From Scatophagus argus (lineage: Eukaryota > Chordata > Actinopteri > Scatophagidae): 64,000 nt of DNA. The notes beneath the pieces are model-generated. The model was not told where the DNA came from. It saw only the letters and a program-made list of their open reading frames with translations, and ran no database searches. Position numbers and translations under genes: made by a program. This document shows, in pieces, positions 22,095-34,721 of the stretch; position 1 is the stretch's first letter, and each line of letters begins with the position of its first letter. The stretch is from positions 9,388,802 to 9,452,801 of the forward strand of contig NC_058512.1 in assembly GCF_020382885.2 (NCBI RefSeq). Reading direction: 5' to 3'.

Positions 22095-25000
22095 ATGTCG
22101 TACACCAAGTTTGTTTCGGCTCTTGTGAGGGCAAACTCGGGCAATGTCAACAAACTACGCCTTTCTTCTGGAAGATGTCGGTCGACGGTGGCATCCACCA
22201 AGACCCAAGAAGAGAAAGATCAACTGGATGGGTGCACCATGGTGGAAGCTGTGCCGGTTGAACTCATCAGCCAGACCAAAAACATCGCAAGTGCGCAGTT
22301 AAATGAAATCCACGTTGATTTCGACAACACACAGGAAGCCTACAAGAGCAAAGGTAATATTGAGCTGCTCCGAAGTCTGCTGGTCTTCAAGCTTTGTACA
22401 ATTGACGTCCTCGTTGAAAAGAACAAAGAGGTGAGTTGATTTGTTTCAAAAGTTTACCTGATTGCCTTTGATTTAAGGGGGAAAAGCATTTTCAATATTT
22501 AATGTAAAGTTCAGCATGTATAGATGCGTAATAATCAGTGATATTATTCAAGAGCCTGGGAGTGTTTGTTGTTTTAATGGTACAAGATATGAACCTTCTT
22601 CTGCTTGTTTTGTTTTCAGTTGATGGAGCTGAGCAAGAAGTTTTTTGGTCAGTGGATGTTCGAGAAGATGATGAAGATGACCTTCTATGGTCAGTTTGTG
22701 GCAGGGGAAGACCACAATGCCATCAAACCTTTAATTCAGAAGAATCAGGCCTTTGGTGTTGGGGCAGTTTTGGACTACAGTGTTGAAGAAGACTTGACAC
22801 AAGAGGAAGCTGAGAAAAAAGAAATGGAGTAAGTAGTATAATGCTTACATGTAACTGTGCAGGAGTTTAGTAAAGATTACAGTGCAGGTAACTTTCTCAT
22901 TAAAGTTTGTGACTCACGCTATACCGGTTAATCAGTATCTTAACTTTAATATATGCTATATTTGCACAAAATGTGTAGCTATTCGTGAGTTACATAGCAT
23001 ACTAAACTGAAAAGGTATGTGCTACATAACAGTGTCATAAATTGTTGTGAATGCGGTGAATAGAGGCTGTTGAAGAGGAGACACCCACCTTCACATCATA
23101 ACAATTACAGAAATGAAAGAAAATGACTGTAATGTACTTTCAGTAATGGTTTACAGCAGTATTGTTATAATAAGTCCTATTTAAGACTGGTATAATGTAG
23201 TCAGTTCAACACTGGTTCTGTTACAGCAATAATGAAATAAATCAGTAACTAGTAGGGAACCAATAGGCTTTACTTCAGTCATTGCCTGTGTGCTAAAGCA
23301 TCTTGGACAATGTTTTTTTAAAGGTTAGTAAGTACATTCTTGACTCTGTGACTGTGGAGTACATATTATATGGCCATTTTGCCTTTGGTCCTCCCCAACT
23401 ACTTCAACCAAACATGAAACAGGTCTATTAAAAAGTGGGGAAAGCTGTAGTTAAAACACTCAAGTACTCTGTTTAGGAACCTTTCTGTGGATCATAGATT
23501 GTCCCTCTAAAAATTATCTTTTGACCTCTTTAGAACACAGTGTCTGGCTTCTGTTATGCTTCTTATCAAATTATCACGAGTCATGCTATCTACAGCTTGT
23601 TTGCTTTACATGACCAGGAGGCAATTGACGCCTAACGTGTTTTTATTTCATCCTCAGTAGCATAACAGTGCCAGTCCTCTATTGGTCTGCTAGGACAGAC
23701 CCCTCTGCTCTGATTGGTTGGGCATGTTATTCCGTTTGGGGGGAAGTACCTCATCTAAAGGCTGTAAGCCTTTTAGAGAAGTGTCCTGGATCCCCACACA
23801 GGCACACACACGCACTCTGAAGAGTTACGCAATGATGTGAGGAGGAAATATTCCATTTTTTAAACTGAGGATTATGTCACTAAGCACAGACATACAGGTG
23901 CTGAATTAAATCCAAACACATTTCTTTGATTAGAAGCCAGTTATCTTGTCCAAATCTCAGAACAAAAAGACTGTTGGATCCAAGCATGTAACAACATAGT
24001 GAACATAGTGTTCGGGTTTGTTTTCTTTCGGCGTTTCTCATGTCACGAAGAGGAGGTCATTAACTGCCTGAAAAGGTTCAGCAAGAATGTTTAAAATAAA
24101 ATAAAAACCGTGTCCTTTCTGCCAGCTTTTTAACTCAAACTCAACTCAAATCAAACTAGTCACAGCAGGAAAATCACAAGACCTTCTCGTGTTCACTGTT
24201 AGCATAGTGATTAATTAACTGAACTCGAAACAATGTGACATGACAGGTTATGAAACTGAAAGAAAATTAACTCTTTTATGTAGATGCACTTTTTTGCTGT
24301 TTTGTTCTGATGCCAATCCCTTCTCTCCCCCTCTTCTTTTTCAGTTCATGTGTTTCTGAAGCAGAGAAAGAAAGTCCAGGTTTGTATTTCAGTTTAAAAT
24401 AACTTCCATAACTGATTGTAATGTAGTGTAACTGTTCAACTTTCAAGTTTGTTGCATTATCAGCTTCTGCACGCTTCACTGACTAAAATGAGATCGAGCT
24501 TTACTAATTCCAAGAGAAATTATTGTGCAGAGTTTGCAGCACATTTTTAAGCAGGAAAGAGTTTATTGAAAAATATCAATAAACAGATATTCAAAATCCA
24601 GAATATCCGTAGTGCCAAAGCTGCTGTGCTCTTAGCAGGCAAGGCTAGCAGCTGGTGTGGCTGAAGTCCTGGTTTGTGTCGATATTCAGCTGCTTCAGAA
24701 TGGCCTGGATGCAACACAAATGTCAGGGTCGGTATGTGTGGTCGTGCAGCCATGTGATCTAGCTTGATCAGTACTGGCTATGTCTGGTTTTAGCGGGGTC
24801 CGAAATATCCCCTGCAGTGAGAGGAAGCTCAGTTCATGTTACAGTGTTGATGTTTGAAACTCAAATACATCACTCTTCTGCTTTCTCTTTTCGTCTTTTA
24901 AAATCTCATGTTTTAGAAACAACGAGTAACAAGTGAGAAACAGTTCATTTAGTAATGCATGTTCTAAGTACCACTCTTTCTGGCTGTAGTTTTAGTGTCG

Positions 25001-28000
25001 TAGTAAAGTCATTTGTGATGTTTTGATAGAATTTTAATTTTTAGATGATCCAAAGAAAAAAAAGAATAATTAATACATTTTCCACACATATTGAACAAAG
25101 ACGAAGTATTTTTAGTAACTTAAAAATATTAATATTGCCTGTGGAAATGTATTTATTTTCAGTATAAACTGATCAATCAATTAAATCATCTCATGTGACA
25201 GAAATTTAACTCCCAGTGGCCTCTCAATTAACAGTGGTTCAAAATACAAACGTCGAACAAACAAACGTTAGACAACTAACGTCACCTTCACTTCACTCCA
25301 GATGCTGATCACCGTGAGAAGAAGTACAAGGCCCATCGCCAGTTTGGGGACAGGCGTGGAGGCGTTATTAGTGCTCGTACCTACTTCTACGCAGATGAGT
25401 CCAAATGTGACAACCAAATGGAGACATTCATAAACTGCATCAAAGCCTCTGGTAAGTGTCAAGGTTTCTGAGAAAGCAGTTAAATAGCGCGACATATTGT
25501 GTTTTTAAAGTGAAACTAAAGCCGTTGTTTCAAATGAGGTTAGAAGGTCAGACATGATACAGTTGAGTTACACAAGATAAAAATGGGTGGAGAGTCATAC
25601 AACATCAAGTCACATGAAATATGCTATCACTTTCAGGGGGAGCCTCTGCGGACGGGTTCTCTGCCATCAAAATGACTGCGCTCGGACGCCCTCAGTTCCT
25701 TGTAAGCTCATGTTTAACATATTAACTTCCAGTGGGTGCAGAATTTAAATAAATCTAAATCTTAATGGAAACAGCTGTGCTGCCATATCTAACATTAACA
25801 CACTGTGTAGTGGCAGATCAACATTATAGATGCTGGCAATGGGGAAAAGAAAACATTAGCCATTTATCTATCTCTTTACGGTTTTGAGTCAGTACCAGAT
25901 AATTAGTATGGTCATATGTTCACATTACTGTGTACAAGCTCAATCGGTAGTCCTTAGTTTTATCACTGAACTTCTCACGTAGTCTTCAGAATTTGGCAAT
26001 GCGGGAAAGTGGAGGGAACACAGCCACACTGCTTTCACGTCCTCATTTGAAAACGATGTGATGGTTGACAGTGAGCAACAGGTGTGATTTTCTTTGGATG
26101 AATCCTCCCGTCTCCAGCTAATCACAATGTTGGTTCAAATGCAACATTATAATTCGATAATTCATGAATTTTTGTGTGCTTGAACAGCTCCAGTTTTCAG
26201 AAGTTCTTGTTAAGTGGAGGCGCTTCTTCAACTTCCTTGCAGCACAGCAGGGGAAATCCGAAATGATGGTTCTGGAACAAAAACTGGAGCTGGAACAGCT
26301 GAAGGTGTGTGTTGACTTCAGCATGTCTAACGCCGGTTTATGCGTGCTCATTTATAAAATGTTGTGGTCAGAACTTCATGACTTTATGTGCCAGGTTGGA
26401 ATTTTAATCACTGAAACATTTCTTTGCAGGAAAGTTTGACTAAACTGGGTGTTGGAGCCATGGATGACATTGAGAACTGGTTTACTGGAGAGAAGCTGGG
26501 TTTGTCTGGGTAAGACTGTCACACAAAAAAAAATCACGTTAATGCTTTTGTTTTTCCTGTATACATCAATACAATAAAAACATTACAATAACAACAGCCT
26601 ACCAGCCACAGTAAGAGCAGGGGCGTCCCTCTCTTCCTTTAAAAAAGTACCTGAAAACTCATCTCTTCCAACTGCACCTTCTCTCCTAACAACCCTAACC
26701 CTCTAACACCCCTTCACTCTTTCGTGTTCTCATGCTTTGCACTCTTGTTCTTCTACTTAAGCACTTTTAATTATTTTCTAGCTCTTATTGCTTTAGTCTA
26801 ATTCTATTGTACTGAAACTTGTTATTCTGTAAGTCGCTTTGCATATAAGTGTCTGTTAAATGAAGTGTAATGTAATATAACTATAAAGTCCCTGGCTCTG
26901 TAGTGTCTGAATTCATGTTAGTTCGACAGGAAAGTAGGTTGTGTTTAGCTTGAAATGCTGATTACACAGATTAAGTATGTAAGACCTGTGGTTCAGTCCT
27001 TGTAGCTCACAGCACTAATTAAACTTAAGCACTAGCAAATTAAGTTTTACTAGGATAATCATTAAATTTAATATGAATTTTCTCACATTTTGTTTCAAGG
27101 ACAATAGATCTGCTCGACTGGAACAGTTTGATAAACGATACAACAAGAATCTCCAATCTGCTGATGGTGCCAAACCTCGAGGTGTGTCATTGTCATATTA
27201 ACATTTAGTGTTGTGAAGGGGTGAGAATAGACTGTTGTTTCTCCTTGGCTTAAATCTGTCTGGTTAGCTCTTATCTGTAGACTGAGCTCTGCAATAAACA
27301 GAAGGCATCAGTAAAATCACCATATAATAATTCTCCACAATTATACAGCATTTGATAGCAGAAATCCATCATTTTCCGGGATCGGGGGGGTGCAGGATAG
27401 TTTCTGAGCAATAGTCTGTTCTCCCATCAGAACACTTTTGCCTTGTCATGGGAACAAGTTGGCACAAGTCTACATATATCATATCTGCTTTTTACATGCA
27501 AACATTGGTTCTGATGAGGTAAAAAATTATTTGGCATTTACAGTGCTCATCTACAGTGTTGGTGTGAGTTTAGACTTAGTACACTTGTTAATGAAGGCAG
27601 TGCAGTTGATGGCACTCAGTCAGATCAGTTTGAAAAGGGATGGGACAAAATGGTCCCCGATGCGGGATTACCCCCACCCGGCTAACCCCGCCCTGCCTGT
27701 CACTTACTGATACAGTTTGTGGGTTTTTCCTGTGTTAAAGGCCACAAAAGCCAAGTAATCAGATGTTTTGTGTTGGTTGTGCAGACAGGCCAGCTGGAAC
27801 CTTTGCTGAATATGTTTACTGCTGAGGAGGAGAGGCAAATGAAGAGGATGCTGCAGCGAGTGGACATTCTGGCAAAGGTAAAGACCCCAAAACAAATCAA
27901 ATGTGCATTTACTAAATAATTATTTAAATCTAAACCCAGTTTGTTACAACCAAAGGCATTAATGAAGAGTGTTACTTAGAGCTTAGAGAAACTGTAATTA

Positions 28001-30066
28001 CTCTGTCCCTGCTCCCCAGCATGCTGTGGAGAATGGGGTTAGGCTAATGGTGGACGCCGAGCAGACGTACTTCCAGCCAGCTATTAGTCGACTGACCCTG
28101 GAAATGCAGAGGAAATTCAACAGAGAGAAGCCAATCATTTTCAACACTTACCAGTGTTACCTCAAGGTGAAGCTGCAATTCCCTCATCACTGCCAAACCT
28201 CACAATTTTTGTTCAGTTTTTTTTTTCAGAACATTTTGTAACAGTTCATTGTTGTTACCGACCATACCATAGAGATAGAAATGCTCCTGCGATATTTCGT
28301 GTTTTAGCACTTGATGATTTTCATGATTATTCAGGAATATTTGTTTGAAATGTTTTCCTATTAAATCTTGTTTCTGTGCCCACAGAGGCACCCTGCCCTG
28401 TAAGAACAGTTTGAATTAAGTGTGTTTTAATGCTTTCAGGAAGCCTATGACAATGTAACTGTGGACATTGAACTGTCACGCCGGGAGGGCTGGTACTTCG
28501 GTGCCAAACTGGTTCGTGGAGCCTACATGTACCAAGAGAGAGACAGGGCCAAAGAGATCGGCTACGAAGACCCAATAAACCCAGACTACGAGGCCACTAA
28601 CAGGATGTATCACAAGTAAGTGCCGAATTATCATCGAAGCCTTTTGTGCATCGGCTGGAAAATGTCTTAAATCCTAACTCTCTGCTTTGATGTTTTTCTA
28701 GGTGTTTGGAGTATGTGCTGGAGGAGATCGAACACAGCAGGAAAGCAAATATTATGGTTGCAACTCACAACGAGGACACAGTGAAATTTACCCTAGGAAA
28801 GTATGTTAAGCATGACAAGCACTACTAAGTGTAGATTTTGTTTGAACATGCACACAAGCTGTAAGCTTCTCTTTCATGAAGGATCAATCCTAATGGTTTA
28901 AGTTAAACAAGGACATCCTTTGTCAGCTTTACAAAGCAGTTATAGGATCTACATGAAGATATTGCTAAACCAGTGGTGGAATACTATTATGTAATAGCCC
29001 TTTAACATGTATGCTTTCCTTGTGGGGTTTTTTTTTTCAGGATGAATGAAATGGGCCTTTCACCCACTGAGAATAAGGTTTACTTTGGACAGCTGCTGGG
29101 AATGTGTGACCAGATCAGCTTCCCGCTAGGTATGTTAACACTCAGCTCAGATATTATAAGCAAACAGTAAGTTACAGCATCACAGAGGCTTACATCACGC
29201 AGTCATGTGGCCATACAGGGTCCACTGAAACGTAGTCCTTGCATCTGTCAGCTTTTCAACACTGAGCCGGCCGCTGACCTTGCAAATGGTCTACGCAATC
29301 TATAGATATCGCAGGAACAAACAGCTCCTTGTCCTTAACGGACTACTGCCGTATGGTTATGTGGGTTTGGTTCAGCAGAGATGCACACTATCAGTCTGTA
29401 CATAAACACATCACAACCTGAAATTGTTTGACATATACATAGTGTGAATAAAATCCCATGTTTTTCTATGAGATGAAACCAGTTAGCTAACCAGATATTC
29501 CTTGGTAAGATGTGGAAGACTTAAATGTCGGCCTTCGACCTTCATACCAATGTGAAGAGCACCGTGCCTTGTTTTTTAATAATATGTTGCTGTTTAAACA
29601 ATGTTGATGAATAGCAGTGGTTATGGCTGGAGTAGCCCTGGCCTTTCTTCCTATAGTGAGACAGGAGTGCTGGTTTGACCTTGTCATATCACTTGATATG
29701 GAATATCAAAACCCCATTTGTTACATGTCAGTGTTATCTTAACCTAACACAATATTTATTCACCGTAATAAGGCTTTCTACTGTGCAACATTAAAGTCCT
29801 GACTTAGAACACACAGAAAGTGTAGTCAGTGCATAGTGATTTCAATTTTGTCTACTTTCTCTGTGTTGGGAACAGGTCAAGCAGGTTTCCCTGTCTATAA
29901 GTATGTCCCATATGGCCCAGTGAATGAGGTCATTCCTTATCTGTCTCGCCGTGCTCAAGAAAACCGTGGCTTCATGAAGGGATCCCAGAGAGAGCGAAGC
30001 CTGCTGTGGAGGGAGCTGAAACGCAGGCTGCTGAGTGGTCAGATTTTCTACAAGCCTGTCTACTAA
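22095..30066 (+). CDS. prodh: prodh, proline dehydrogenase, mitochondrial
   Basis: PRODH is the FAD enzyme of the mitochondrial inner membrane that oxidises L-proline to pyrroline-5-carboxylate, the first step of proline breakdown. Coding exons: 22095-22430, 22620-22828, 24345-24379, 25302-25451, 25637-25701, 26188-26304, 26430-26509, 27100-27181, 27785-27877, 28020-28166, 28440-28615, 28702-28800, 29041-29129, 29876-30066 (1869 nt, 622 aa; human about 600). The N-terminus is basic and hydroxylated, as for mitochondrial import. The barrel motifs include [41 protein letters not shown] (around 464-467) and HNED (519-522). The C-terminal YLSRRAQEN (581-589) matches the conserved substrate-binding helix. 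All key motifs are intact. It matches PRODH rather than PRODH2 (hydroxyproline). Exon 3 is only 35 bp. Confidence 0.97.
23655..23790 (+). promoter_or_regulatory. Possible intronic promoter-like patch in prodh
   Basis: Two ATTGG words (reverse CCAAT boxes) at about 23681 and 23713 lie 32 bp apart in a locally GC-richer part of prodh intron 2, followed by a small inverted repeat AAAGGCT..AGCCTTT. The spacing is typical of NF-Y promoters, but no transcript start or open frame follows. Confidence 0.2.
24545..24704 (-). other. Candidate antisense terminal exon in prodh intron 3
   Basis: On the minus strand, an acceptor GCATCCAG is followed by an in-frame 19-codon end, [19 protein letters not shown], a TAG stop (24645-24647) and an AATAAA poly(A) signal (24562-24567). 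This has the layout of a last exon, but no upstream minus-strand exons were found and I do not recognise the peptide. It may be a retrocopy fragment or a chance arrangement. Confidence 0.2.
26610..26882 (+). mobile_element. SINE/L2-type repeat with conserved teleost tail
   Basis: In prodh intron 7. It ends with the typical teleost tail TGTAAGTCGCTTTGCATATA, then AGTGTCTGTTAAATGAAGTG and a TAATG run. The upstream part (CTCATCTCTTCCAACTGCACC and the pyrimidine-rich stretch after it) is also characteristic of this repeat family. It is diverged and probably inactive. Confidence 0.55.
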
Positions 30067-31804
30067 CTCAGAGCACCTCAACCTAATAACTGCAGTGTAA
30101 GCATTCCAATGTTTTTACTGTACTACCTGCTAGCTGCTCTTTGTAGAGGAAGAATTATGTCCTTTCTGCACAGTGTGGAGCAAACTTGTTTTAAGTGTGG
30201 TATTGTTTTTGAAAGAGATCTGGAGATCCATGTCCTTTATTATGAAGTGATAACTGATATTTGGCCCTAAGCCAAATCTGCATCCTTTTTTAAAGAACAT
30301 TTGCAAATGTTAATGCCTCTTAACATTGATCCTGTCTGATATACAGCATCAGGTTATTCACAGAAGGCATAGACGAGCAAGCTGATCGTGTATGGTTACC
30401 AAAGGTGGCTTTCTTGTATATAAAAGTGGTCCTATGCTTATTTTTAAAAAAGTAAAAAACACTCTTTGTATGTCTTGTTCAGTTTGTCACTTAAAAGTGC
30501 CTTATGATCGTTTTCACAAGATTAACTGGAAGAATTTAGGGACTGCACCACTTTTGGCTGTGTGGTTTTTCGTCTTCCTACTGCACACCCGTCCATGGGC
30601 CGTTTGTTAGCATGTTCAGCGTTGATACTACATGTCATTGGATTAATCCACTGGAACTGGAAAATAACTTGCCAGTTATCATGCAAACATTACTTTTTTT
30701 TATAAAGACGTATAGTCTTATCGTTAGTTTTAAGTCATCATCTGCTGTCCAACGAAGTAAATGCAGCATCACAAACCAGATGACCCTCTTTCTGATCTCA
30801 TAAGACAATCTATAATAGTAAACTGTATGCATTCATGCAGAGAGGATATGTGCAAACAAGCCATGTACCTACTGTATTTCTTGCAAGTCATTGTTTGCCG
30901 TGCTAGCTTGTCTGCTGAGCAGTACGTGGCTGAAGAGTGACTCAGTGAGAGCCATTTCATGGAATCGCTCATGCCTATTGTTGTCAAGAACAAGAACCTC
31001 TGTTCGTCAACACCCATAAGCATTCAAGGCAGAAAACCAGGAACCGTCATGTGTCCTATGTTTCAAAATGTTCCAAGAACACAACATAGTTACTGCTGTG
31101 ATTTATTTTCGAGGAAAACTGCACCCCAGTAAGAACACCTGCACTGTTGCATAAGCTGCACTGGAGGAGAAACCTGTAAGTTCAATTTGTTGTTGTTGAG
31201 AAGACTGGTTATGTCAGTATCTCTGGTTTCGGTGTTGCTCATTTCTTAAGAATCGTGTTGTGTTTTTGAGTGAAAGTCATGGAAGAGCATTTAAAGTTAA
31301 ATGTTATTTTCACACTGGAAATCTATGAACACTGTAATTTTTTTTCTTAAACCTTTTTAAAGGTCATAAAACTGAAAACCTCACATCCTTTCTGAAGTTA
31401 AGTTGGCTACAATGTAAAGGGTGTTTTTGGAAATCTCAAAAACAAATTCACTGTTAGAACAATTCTGATAATTGTATTTTACACAACAGTTGTGTAACTG
31501 AAAAACTGATGTAAGTCATTACCAGGCAATGGGGGTTAATTTAACAATAACCAGCCTGAGTGGTTTAAGATTCTGTTCTTACAGCTTAAGTTTTGAAAGA
31601 AAGCCGTAAGTGAATCCGGAAGTAATGTGAATTATGAAGTTTGTTAACCTGGTAACATTTGCACATTTCACACAGGAATTGATTTTGAGTGCATTTCTTG
31701 TGATTCTTGTTTTCAATCTTTTATGTTTAGTTTCTCATCATGGCTGTATCAACGCATACCATATTTTGTACAGTTGTAAAATATATTAAAGTATTGATTA
31801 GCAC

Positions 31805-31810
31805 AATAAA
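31805..31810 (+). terminator. prodh poly(A) signal
   Basis: AATAAA after an AT-rich stretch, about 1.74 kb beyond the prodh stop; an ATTAAA lies shortly before it. Confidence 0.55.
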
Positions 31811-32409
31811 ATACTGTAAAAACTAACCTGAATTGTGTTTATTCTTTTCACAGCAGCAACAATGAGCTCCAGGTTTGTCAAGTTTTTTATTGTCTGAGGA
31901 TCTGTGAGGCTTCAAAACTCACATTAAACATGACATGACATGAGTACCTGTTGCAGCCTGCAACAAACTTTAGCTTTTGTCACTGGTGTAGTACTCCACT
32001 AGCACCCCAGACTAGATCGATACAACCCTGACTTTATCTCATGGTTGTCCTCTCTGACATATTCTGATGTAAGTGACATCAGCAGGTATGCTGCACAGGA
32101 GCCAAAATTGATGTGACCTCGGCCACTCAGTCAGATGCCTATTTATCTATCTATCTGTCGTGACTTGGCTTATTATTTTCTGTTGTTATATTTTGCTGTC
32201 TCATTACATACTTTGGTCTCACACATTCTTAATAATCTGTTACCTGGAGAGGGCTGTTTCAGTGTTACTCTAAAACATGTTGCCTACAGGTATGCAACCA
32301 TGATTGTTTTTTCAAGCAGTTTTGTCAGACTACAATCTGTTAGAAATGCAACGGAGCTCCACCCAGGGAAACCAATTCAGCCCTCGTGGGAGGAGAATTT
32401 ACGTCTGGC

Positions 32410-32537
32410 TTATTTAGGTTCTCACAGCCAATGAGATGTGACTTCAGGAAGTGTGTACAACATGATGAACAGCAGAGGGTTTTCTTTCACCTTGTTGAAA
32501 GTCTTGACCACGACACTGCCAATGCTGTTACCTACAG
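32410..32537 (+). promoter_or_regulatory. gal3st1 non-coding leader exon (putative)
   Basis: A likely 5' UTR exon ends with the donor CAG|GTAAAT at 32537/32538. The coding exon has a good acceptor (TTTCACTTTCAG) 19 bp before the ATG, which shows that at least one upstream leader exon is spliced in. The 5' boundary is a guess. Confidence 0.4.
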
Positions 32538-33352
32538 GTAAATAAAACTCTTCACTTCTTCCATGCATGCTTCCATATGCTGTATTCACCCTTGACTTAT
32601 TCTTTGATTTACCATACTTATTACAATTAGACAGTTTTGATAATCAAAAAAACTTTTGAATCGTTTTGGGTTAATGGCTCTACAGAACTATTTAAAACTG
32701 AGACGGCTTCCTTTATCACAAACTGCAGTTACTCTGTGAGTCATATGAAAGGGATTCTCATCAAATGTAACAAATGGACTGCGTGGAAGTCAGTGTCAAA
32801 GATAAGATAGAGCTGGTATGCAAAGCGACACACCTTTCAACAAGTCACCACTTGCTAAAATTCATATGAGATTATTCCTTTCTGGGAAATGTAAGCATCG
32901 GTCCATTTAGATATTTAGCCATTTCTGTGAACTTTTTGTACCTGAACTGTTAATGTTGGTTGCTCTTCTCTGCTGATCTGTACAAAGGCAATTTAAGTAC
33001 CAAAAACATGTTGATGGTGTAAACACGGGGGCTCTGAGTTTTATTTAACAGAAAGAATGATGAAGCACTTTTCAGTGTCTGTGTCTCCCTTCTTATATAC
33101 TCATTTAAACGGTTCAGGCCCGGGCTCTTTGAGAATACATGCTGTAGTGTATTAAGGGATGAGGTGAATTGAGGAGTTAATTAATTGTAACTTCTGAATT
33201 AGTGTATAAGATATGGCATTACAACCGTTTATGGACTGCTCACACAAGAGTTACACAACAAAAGGTGGTTTTTGATACAAGGTGTGTATTAAAACTTCTT
33301 TCCCACTTCTGTTGCTGTTTAATTTCACTTTCAGACTCCCAATAGGGGTTTC

Positions 33353-34721
33353 ATGATGTCTGGCATCAAAGGCAGCAAGTGCACACTTGTGATACAAGGC
33401 CTGATTCTCTGGGTTTTATTGACCAACATCGTGATAATGCTGTATTGCTTGGTGACCCCAGCCCACACGAGGATTAGGTAAAGACGCACAAGAAATGCAT
33501 TGTTTTTAGTGAGTTAAATTGTTTGATCTGTGTGCTTATTCATATGTTTTATTATACAGGGGCTCTCAAGAAGACACGTGTCCTCTTAGTATGGCAAAGT
33601 TACTGAAGCAAAATGTGACCACAATTGCTCAGAGCACATCCCATTCAGAAAAGTGCTCCCCTACTGTCAACATAATGTTCATGAAGACCCATAAAACTGC
33701 TAGTAGCACCATACTCAACATTCTCTTCAGATTTGGGGAAAAGCACAACCTTAAATTTGCTTTCCCTGATGGGCGCAATGACTTCTTTTACCCATCACCT
33801 TTCCTCTGCTCCCAGGTAAAGGACTATAAGCCTGGAGACTGTTTCAACATTGTTTGTAACCACATGCGCTTTGACCATCAAGAAGTAACCAAGCTCCTGC
33901 CGCCAGATGCTGTGTACATCTCCATCCTACGTGACCCAGTGGATCTCTTTGAGTCATCCTTCCATTACTATCACAGAGCAGTTCCTCTTACTTGGAAGAT
34001 TGGTGGAGAGAACAAACTGGCAGAGTTTCTAAACAACCCTCAGACCTTCTACAGCCCAGAGGCTTTCAACTCATTCTATCTTAAAAATCTACTCTTTTTT
34101 GACTTTGGTTTGGATAACAACATGGAAGCTGATGATCCTCGTGTAATGAGGGCCATACACAACTTATCAAAACATTTTGATCTGGTTCTCATAGCAGAAT
34201 ATTTTGAGGAATCTCTTATCCTACTTAGGGACACATTCTGCTGGACCATGGAAGACATCCTGTATTTTAAACTCAATGCTCGCAAGAGTTCATCTGTATT
34301 TCGACTGACCAGTGAGTTGAGAGCCAAAGCTCTGCAGTGGAATGGAGCTGACTGGAAGCTCTATCAGTACTTTAATGCTACATTCTGGGCCAGGGTGGAG
34401 GCATTTGGGAGAGAAAAAATGAAACGGGAGGTTAAAGAACTGAGGAGAAGAAATGCTCAGATGAAGGCCATCTGCATCGAGGATGGAGGGGCAGTTGAAG
34501 CCCAAAAGATCCAGGAAAGACGTTTCCTGCCCTGGCAGCCTGTTGGAGAGTCTTCCATCCTGGGGTACAACATGAAGAAAAGTGTTGACCCCAAATTCAG
34601 GACTATCTGTGAAAAGATGCTCACACCTGAAATACAATACTTATCAGACCTGGGCGTAAGCCTGTGGCTTACTAGACTATGGGGTTGGTTAAAAGATGCT
34701 GTTTTTGTAGGTAATCTTTGA
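33353..34721 (+). CDS. gal3st1: gal3st1, galactosylceramide sulfotransferase
   Basis: GAL3ST1 transfers sulfate from PAPS to the 3-OH of galactose on galactosylceramide, making the myelin lipid sulfatide in the Golgi. Exon 1 is 33353-33477 and exon 2 is 33560-34721 (1287 nt, 428 aa; human 423). It is a type II membrane protein with a signal anchor at about residues 10-33 and a lumenal catalytic domain. The 5'-phosphosulfate loop MKTHKTASST is at about 83-92, and the 3'-phosphate motif ISILRDPVDLFESS has its RDP at 166-168. The C-terminal MLTPEIQYL and SILGYN fit GAL3ST1 rather than GAL3ST2-4. NVT, NLS and NAT sequons suggest glycosylation. A second ATG follows the first directly; both give the same protein but for one residue. 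Confidence 0.95.

Larger units (their letters stand above)
30067..33352 (+). other. prodh 3' UTR and prodh/gal3st1 spacer
   Basis: The prodh 3' UTR likely extends to AATAAA at 31805-31810 (about 1.75 kb). The spacer after it contains a (TATC)n scrap near 32139 and a likely gal3st1 leader exon (listed separately). No coding exon was supported; the small frames at 30392-30803 and 32135-32434 have no recognisable features. Confidence 0.5.
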
